Assembly (NCBI GenBank): GCA_020050375.1
Contig: JAGVKR010000605.1
Span: forward strand, 1-6,123
Direction: 5' to 3'
From: Planctomycetales bacterium
Lineage (GTDB): Bacteria; Planctomycetota; Planctomycetia; Planctomycetales; Planctomycetaceae
DNA length: 6,123 nucleotides
The translations under genes were made by a program, and so were the position numbers. A model generated the notes under the pieces. That model saw only the letters and a program-made list of their open reading frames with translations, was not told where the DNA came from and ran no database searches. Below are positions 5,876-6,123 of this stretch, in pieces (within the stretch, counting starts at the first letter, position 1; the number at the start of each line of letters is the position of its first letter).

Positions 5876-6123
5876 ATGACTCCCAAGCTGACTCACGAAC
5901 AGCGAGAGGCGATCCGGGAACGGGGAGCGCCACTCGAAATCGAAGACGACGAGACCAGCAAGATCTACGTCATCATCGAGGGAGACCTCCATGCGCGGGC
6001 CATGCAGGCGCTTGAAGAGCACGATGCCCGCCGTGCAATCCGGGCCGGGATCGATGATCTCGAAGCGGGGCGGGTCGTTCCATTCGCCGAAGTTGACGCG
6101 CGGCTTCGGGAGAAGTTTGGCCT
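5876..6123 (+). CDS. Antitoxin-like small protein (3' end outside window)
   Basis: The frame is open from the ATG at 5876 to the window edge, giving 82 residues plus a partial Leu codon. The protein is very acidic and charged. It starts with a helical 'LTHEQREAIRERG', then has a probable beta segment 'SKIYVIIEGDLHARAMQAL' (28-46), and ends in 'RAIRAGIDDLEAGRVVPFAEVDARLREKFG' (53-82). That last stretch is the wording commonly seen at the C-terminus of antitoxins that precede RelE/ParE-type toxins. The first half resembles small proteins with a 'Y-V-hydrophobic' strand found in antitoxin-like families. The exact family is not assigned, and no toxin is visible because the window stops here. The gene has its own promoter with a perfect TATAAT and two inverted repeats, consistent with autoregulation. 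The frame is expected to stop within a few codons beyond the edge. Confidence 0.6.
   Translation, partial: MTPKLTHEQREAIRERGAPLEIEDDETSKIYVIIEGDLHARAMQALEEHDARRAIRAGIDDLEAGRVVPFAEVDARLREKFG

Noticed and set aside
5388..5933. Minus-strand open frame covering the cupin 3' end and the promoter of the last gene
   Set aside because: It overlaps a convincing cupin gene and the operator-promoter region, has no motif and is not supported by a ribosome binding site.

Overview
The window looks like chromosomal DNA of a high-GC bacterium. The gene content best fits a planctomycete: an ATPase with two dissimilar FtsX-type permeases, and a DUF4126-like membrane protein carrying zinc ribbons. This assignment is inferred from family resemblance, not from a marker gene.

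Layout. (1) 1-183 is the 3' end of a + strand gene whose tail resembles the C-terminal helix of MarR-type regulators. (2) 208-918, 1073-2338 and 2345-3682 (+) form an ABC exporter: one LolD/MacB-type ATPase and two FtsX/MacB-fold permeases. A 154-nt gap between the ATPase and the first permease holds an unusual palindrome of about 111 bp. Each of its arms is five tandem 8-bp units of the type GAGTTnAA, and a perfect 9-bp hairpin lies at the centre. (3) 3684-4913 (-) is a convergent gene, 1 nt from the end of the last permease gene. It encodes a membrane protein with a DUF4126-like N-terminal half and two Cys4 zinc ribbons, and its GC content is visibly lower than that of the ABC operon. (4) 5099-5584 (+) is a small single-domain cupin with intact metal ligands. 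(5) 5585-5875 is non-coding but rich in small repeats and palindromes. It ends in two adjacent inverted repeats and a perfect TATAAT placed so that the start codon at 5876 would be leaderless. (6) 5876-6123 (+) is the start of a small antitoxin-like gene that runs off the window.

How the genes fit together. The regulator tail, ATPase and two permeases are probably co-transcribed or co-regulated, and the two permeases are translationally coupled. No membrane-fusion or outer-membrane partner is visible in the window. The DUF4126-like gene and the cupin gene are divergent and share the 4914-5098 region. The last gene appears to be an independent unit, possibly the first half of a toxin-antitoxin pair, with operator-like palindromes at its promoter.
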